From Spongospora subterranea (Eukaryota > Endomyxa > Phytomyxea > Plasmodiophorida > Plasmodiophoridae): a stretch of 22,317 nt of DNA. The notes under the pieces were generated by a model. The model did no database searches and was not told the DNA's origin. It saw only the letters and a program-made list of their open reading frames with translations. The stretch lies in assembly GCA_900404475.1 (NCBI GenBank), contig OUQQ01000318.1, positions 1 through 22,317 of the forward strand, read 5' to 3'. This document shows, piece after piece, positions 17,782 through 22,317 of this stretch (positions are counted from its first letter, which is position 1; the number at the start of each line of letters is the position of its first letter). Made by a program: the position numbers and the translations under genes.

Positions 17782-20474
17782 ATGTCTAGCGGATCATTAG
17801 ATATATCGTCAGTTTCGTGGATGATGTCGGTCCCAGCTAACCGCCAAATTCACACTGCAATTTGATAGACCGGACGCCGACACGTTTCGCATTTTGGTGG
17901 CGACCGATAATCATTTAGGATGTGAGGAGCAGGTGCCGACGGGAATTGTCACAAACACGACGGCCCATCGCTAATCATTACGATAGGATCCGATTCGTGG
18001 GAATGACGCTATGAGGACTTTTGAAGAAATATTGGTCATTGCTAAGACCGCTAATGTAATAGCGATATACGACCTCTTTGATACGGATCTAACCATTGAT
18101 TGAGTGTAGGTTGATTTCATATTACTGGGCGGGGATTTGTTTCATCAAAATAAACCATCTCGTCAGTGTCTATTCGACACCATGCAGCTGTCAGTGATCG
18201 TCTCTTGTCCTGGGGGGTCTCCATCATATCAGTTGATGTGATTCAGTCTACGGAAGCATTGTCTCGGCGATCGTCCTATCTCGTTTGAGATGCTGTCTGA
18301 TCCATCAACAGTATTTCACGCACGGTATGGCGAGACCGTCGCTTGAGCTTTGTTAGTCTCTCCTTTTGAAAAGTTATTGACACAGTTTCAACCAGGCAAT
18401 GTTGTAATTACGGTCGGTATTCCTCCCATTCTAATTCGGATGGCTAGTGATACATCGGTGCGAATATAGAGGATCCCAATATCAATATTTCACTGCCAAT
18501 ATTCGCGATCCATGGCAATCATGATGATCCATCAGGGGTTACTAAGCACAGGTTCGTTAATTTTCGCAGTCACTGAACCATCGATTTAGAGTGGTGGTCA
18601 TGCTGCTCTTGATATACTTGATAGCGCAAATTTTCTTAACTACTTCGGTCGGGTGGAAAATGTCAGACTTTCTCATTCAATCAGGTTCACATGATTGACA
18701 ATACTTTATATCCTACAGATATCTGAGTTTTGTGTGAATCCAATTCTTCTTCGTAAAGGCACAACGCAATTAGCCTTATACGGTCTGGGGTCTATCAGAG
18801 ACGAGAGATTACATCGTACATTGGTGAGCAAGAAGGTGATTGACGTATATATTTTTTATTGCGAGTCGTCGATAATAGCAATGGAATACCGTTAGGTGTC
18901 GTGGGCAAGGCCTAATCAAGATCCCGATCAGTGGTCAGCCTTGTACTCACTGTAGCCGTCGCTGTTTGAATTCAGTCAATATTTATGTCAGGTTTAATCT
19001 CCTAGTTCTTCATCAAAATCGCACTCGTCATTCCTTAGTCTATAAGAACTGCATACCTGAGTCCTTGCTTCCTAATTTTCTGGACCTTGTTGTATGGGCT
19101 CATGAGCACGAGTGTCGAATTGAGCTGGAGGAAAGTGCTGAAGGTCGATTTTGGGTCACTCAACCTGGTTCGTCAGCGGCTACGTCACTATGTGCAGCTG
19201 AAACTGTCAAAAAGTAATTGATTATCACTCATAATTCTACCTTGCTCAACACAAATTATGTTTAGACATGTCGGATTAGTTGAAGTTCGAGGAAATAATG
19301 TCAGATTAACTCCAATCCCATTGCAATCACCGCGACCATTTATTATGGAAGACATTGTGTTAGAAGATTTTGCTCGTGTTAGATCGATTTGTTTATGCTT
19401 TATCTTCGATATTTACATTTATCTTGATAGGATTTACCAAACCGTTCAGATACAGTCGCGACGACTTCATTTCTTCACGCTCGTATATCATCGTGTATCG
19501 CACGGGCAACTGTCGAATTTCCTCGCCCAGCAGGGATTGAAGTTGGAGCTAGCGAGTGGCTGCCTCTAATAAGAATTAGGGTTAATTGCCAAGGATATCA
19601 ACCACCTAACATTCATCGATTTGGACAAGAGTTTATAGGTCGAGTTGCTAATCCTGATGGCCTTATACAGGTATGACGTTTTCCTCGTCAATCACGTTGT
19701 TTTTGTTGGTTTGTGACATTATCAAACATTCGTCTTAAAGATTATGCGAAAACAAAACACTGGCGGCTCCCGGCGAACAAAAGTCGATCGTCTAGTTTTA
19801 GAGGTAGATGAAGATGGAACAGAAAACCGAACAAAAATTGAAGACCTTGTTAAAGATCACTTAGTAATAGTATTGATCATTATATGGGCAAAATTCTTAT
19901 ATGATTTTAGAGTACTGGGAATAAGGCTCTTGGAATATGCTCAGAATTAGATCTAGCAGACGTATTAGAAAGATTTGTGAGCAAAGGTACTGGCGAGTTG
20001 TCCTTATATTGACTTTTACATTGATGGTGTTGTCAATAGGAGATGGCCGCGCTATTGAAGAATATACATTATCTAGACTCAGCTCAGTCCAGGCACAATT
20101 AAAAGCGGCCGATAATGTTTCAAGCGATAATATCGAGGAATTGGCAAGAAACAGTACTCAGGTTTAGTTTACGGATGTGAAACTTAAATTGGATATTGAG
20201 TACTGTGTAGGCATATCGAGATCAACAAGCTGATGAGAACACAAGGGAAGAACAACGGTTACAGCAGGAGCGTGATCGATTACAAGCTCTTTTGAACGCC
20301 GAAGATGATAAAGGAAGTGAATCAGAAATGATGGGCGACGATGAGGTTACTCAACCAGCTCCAGCTCAACGATCGAGCACAACAACTAAACGGAAAGCGT
20401 CAGCAGTGTTAAACTTATCCCAGCCCGCTGCGTCTGGACAAAATAGGTCTAGACCTAGATCACGTCGACAATAA
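17782..20474 (+). CDS. MRE11: MRE11, double-strand-break repair nuclease, 17 exons
   Basis: MRE11 is the Mn-dependent nuclease of the MRE11-RAD50-NBS1 complex that processes DNA ends. Exons: 17782-17825, 17869-17932, 17987-18055, 18110-18189, 18247-18337, 18386-18416, 18470-18537, 18590-18661, 18719-18835, 18896-18933, 18992-19213, 19266-19377, 19431-19670, 19741-19863, 19911-19986, 20040-20161, 20211-20474. The sum is 1833 nt, 610 residues. All phosphoesterase motifs are present in order: [38 protein letters not shown] and VVWAHEHEC (Ala where Gly is usual). Further landmarks are [68 protein letters not shown], and the capping domain with LPLIRIRVN and [13 protein letters not shown] coiled-coil-like stretch and a basic tail (RSRPRSRRQ) end the protein. 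The tiny first exon (15 residues) is the weakest call; ATG 17821 is an alternative start. Confidence 0.94.
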
Positions 20475-20502
20475 ATCGGAATGTTCAGGAAATAATTGAA
20501 GT

Positions 20503-21963
20503 TTATCCTTTAGCAATACAGCTGTCGAATAACAGTCCAGTTTCATTATCGATTTCGGCACATTGCTCAAATTTTATACCCAGAGCCTGACGTGCTTCTT
20601 TCATAATAAAGAAGGAGCCACAGATCACAATCAAATCATCAGGACGACTATTCGTTAAAACATGAGCAATAGTGCTTTGAATATTCCCATCTGAAACGCA
20701 TTGAACAGAATATAATTCATCTGTTTCTGAAAGATCACAGTCCACAATAAGCGCTTGAAAAATTAATCATGAAACAAAATCATGGGGGCAGTCCGATTAG
20801 AAATAACTGAGCGAAAGGCAAAGAGAACAACTAGGCGAATGGAAGATGTAGTCAATAAAAGGACTTACGGGCAATGAATTCAGAAATTGGCCAGAAGCGT
20901 TGATTGTTGGCAGCTTGAACAATATGAACAGAAGATTGGGGGCATATACCGGTTAATACAGATAGAGCTGAATTAGGTTCCAACTTATCTCTACACATGC
21001 CAAAGATGAAGTGAGTGCGGCCGTCAGTAGCAGAGCCAGCTTTCGATCTGTTGGCCATATCCCCAGCAACCCTCTGGCAAAGACGCGTTAGCCCATCCCG
21101 ATTATGGGCAGCGTCCATGATGACTGAACGGTTGTATGCATTAGGTATGAGCTCGTAACGACACGATGGGCTGTGAGATAATCCATCACCACAAGCAGCA
21201 ATATCAATGCCCAGTATCTCCAAGCAGCGGAGGGCAACCATACGATTATCGTTATCGTAGGAAAGCGATGAATCAGTGTGCTCATTGCGAACATGATAGT
21301 GAGTCGAACCATGATCAAGGGCGATCCTGTCGATTATTTGTCGGGGAACCGTTGGTCCTGTTATAACGGGAATCCGATCCTTGATGATGCCTGCTTTCGC
21401 AAACGTAATCTCGTCTGTGGTATTTCCTAAGATATCGCAATGGTCCAAAGAAATAGAGGTTATGACAGATAAAACAGGGGTTATAATGTTAGTGGCGTCA
21501 CTACCCCCTCCAAGACCACATTCAATAACCCCATAATCAACCTATGTAGTTGTTAGGTTATTGATGAAGGTTTCATTATTAGACTACCAACATTCTGATC
21601 TCTGAAATAAAGCAACGCAGCCAAGGTAAGAGCCTCAAATGTGGTTGGCCTAGTATTGGGCCCTTCTACCGCTAGCACTTGCGCCAGGTATTTCTGGAGC
21701 TGTGGGTATTGAATATAGCGACCGTTAACTTGAATCCGTTCACATATTGTGTGGATATGAGGGGAAGTGAACAAGCCGGTGTTGTAGCCGGCATTCGACA
21801 GTGACCGGGCAAGCTTGCCGGCGGTAGACCCTTTCCCATTACTACCCGCTATGTGGACACATGGGTATTGGGACCATGGCGAGTTCAACGCCCGGTCCAA
21901 GGCCTGAACCCTCCCGAGCGAGAGGGTCTGAGCAGGTGACTGTATTAAACGGCGCAACGCCAT
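20503..21963 (-). CDS. FPGS: Folylpolyglutamate synthase / dihydrofolate synthase (FolC family), 3 exons
   Basis: FolC-family enzymes add glutamate to dihydropteroate or folates with ATP, making or retaining folate in the cell. Exons: 21963-21592, 21541-20869, 20753-20503; total 1296 nt, 431 residues, close to dihydrofolate synthase of yeast size. Motifs in order: P-loop IAGSNGKGSTAGKLARSL, GLFTSPHIHTICERIQVNG, TTFEALTLAALLYF, the second family block VIECGLGGGSDATNII, DHCDILGNTTDEITFAKAG (compare DHMDYLG....I..EKAG), and in the C-terminal domain IMDAAHNRDG, FIFGMCRDK and ICGSFFIMKEARQALG. The second intron (20754-20868, 115 nt) is the longest in the window. Whether it acts on dihydropteroate, folate or both cannot be settled here. 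Convergent with MRE11, only 28 bp between stops. Confidence 0.92.
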
Positions 21964-22220
21964 GCTCCCTCTCGTTCACGAGCACTGATCAAGGTAATAA
22001 CGGGATGGATATGACAATATCATGATATGTTGTGACAGCAGCAGCCTTCCCAATCCCACACCCTATCGTACTGTAATCATTCTCACGCTGTTTTCGAAGA
22101 GGTCCGGATTAGACTTGACGTTGAGTACCGGTACCGGTTCTTGGAATATTACCCATCCAGTCGCATATATCATTATCGAATGATCTGCAAAGGTTGAAAT
22201 GTGAGACGTAGGAAATCGTG

Positions 22221-22317
22221 GAAGTTAAAGCTGTTTAACCACTATGGGAAGTTAAAGCTGTTTAATCACTATGGCAAGTTAAAGCTGTTTAATCACTATG
22301 GGCAAGTTAAAGCTGTT
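22221..22317. repeat. 27-bp minisatellite, at least 3.5 copies, running off the window
   Basis: Units at 22221-22247, 22248-22274, 22275-22301 and a partial one from about 22303 to the end. The core is aagttaaagctgtttaatca followed by ctatgg. Differences are one C/T change in unit 1, the g/c first base, and one extra g before the last unit. It lies about 260 bp upstream of the folate synthase start. No spacers are present, so it is not a CRISPR array. Confidence 0.9.

Noticed and set aside
22221..22317. CRISPR-like array
   Set aside because: Units are contiguous with no unique spacers and the genome is eukaryotic; it is a minisatellite.

Overview
This window is nuclear DNA from a eukaryote with a compact, intron-dense genome, probably a free-living or parasitic protist or an early-branching fungus relative. 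I cannot place it more precisely. I could rebuild about ten genes by joining exons across roughly 68 GT-AG introns. Most introns are 44-60 nt, and every spliced frame closes exactly. TAA, TAG and TGA all serve as stops, so the genetic code looks standard. Neighbouring genes lie tail-to-tail 28-107 bp apart, or head-to-head. There is no sign of operons.

Left part (1-8747): the decayed C-terminal half of an IS5/Harbinger-type (DDE_4) transposase lies on the minus strand. Next comes a 23-exon MON2 homologue (Sec7-related, endosome-Golgi trafficking) on plus. It meets a 13-exon EMC1 gene (ER membrane protein complex subunit 1) on minus.

Middle (8748-14722): an orphan C-terminal piece of a WD-repeat-like gene (plus) faces a small, basic, unrecognised gene (minus). 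A seven-exon peroxisomal acyl-CoA oxidase with a PTS2-like N-terminus (plus) is convergent with a five-exon TOPORS-like RING E3 ligase (minus). Divergent from the ligase is a small glutaredoxin-fold protein (plus). It starts with a myristoylation/palmitoylation-type N-terminus and has no CPxC redox cysteines.

Right part (14723-22317): an intronless, orthodox-water-channel-type aquaporin (minus) is divergent from a single-exon cysteamine/cysteine dioxygenase (plus, thiol oxidation and oxygen sensing). Then comes an unrecognised three-exon gene (minus), starting only 18 bp from the 17-exon MRE11 gene (plus, DNA double-strand-break nuclease). MRE11 is convergent with a three-exon folylpolyglutamate/dihydrofolate synthase (minus). 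The window ends inside a 27-bp minisatellite.

The genes are mostly conserved housekeeping functions (membrane trafficking, ER membrane insertion, beta-oxidation, ubiquitin ligation, water transport, oxygen sensing, DNA repair, folate metabolism) with no single shared pathway. I found no convincing new multigene system. The most unusual items are the cysteine-less, putatively lipidated glutaredoxin-like protein, the unknown gene abutting MRE11, and the orphan WD-like fragment wedged against EMC1. All exon boundaries are my manual reading, based on family alignment from memory, reading frame and splice-site logic.
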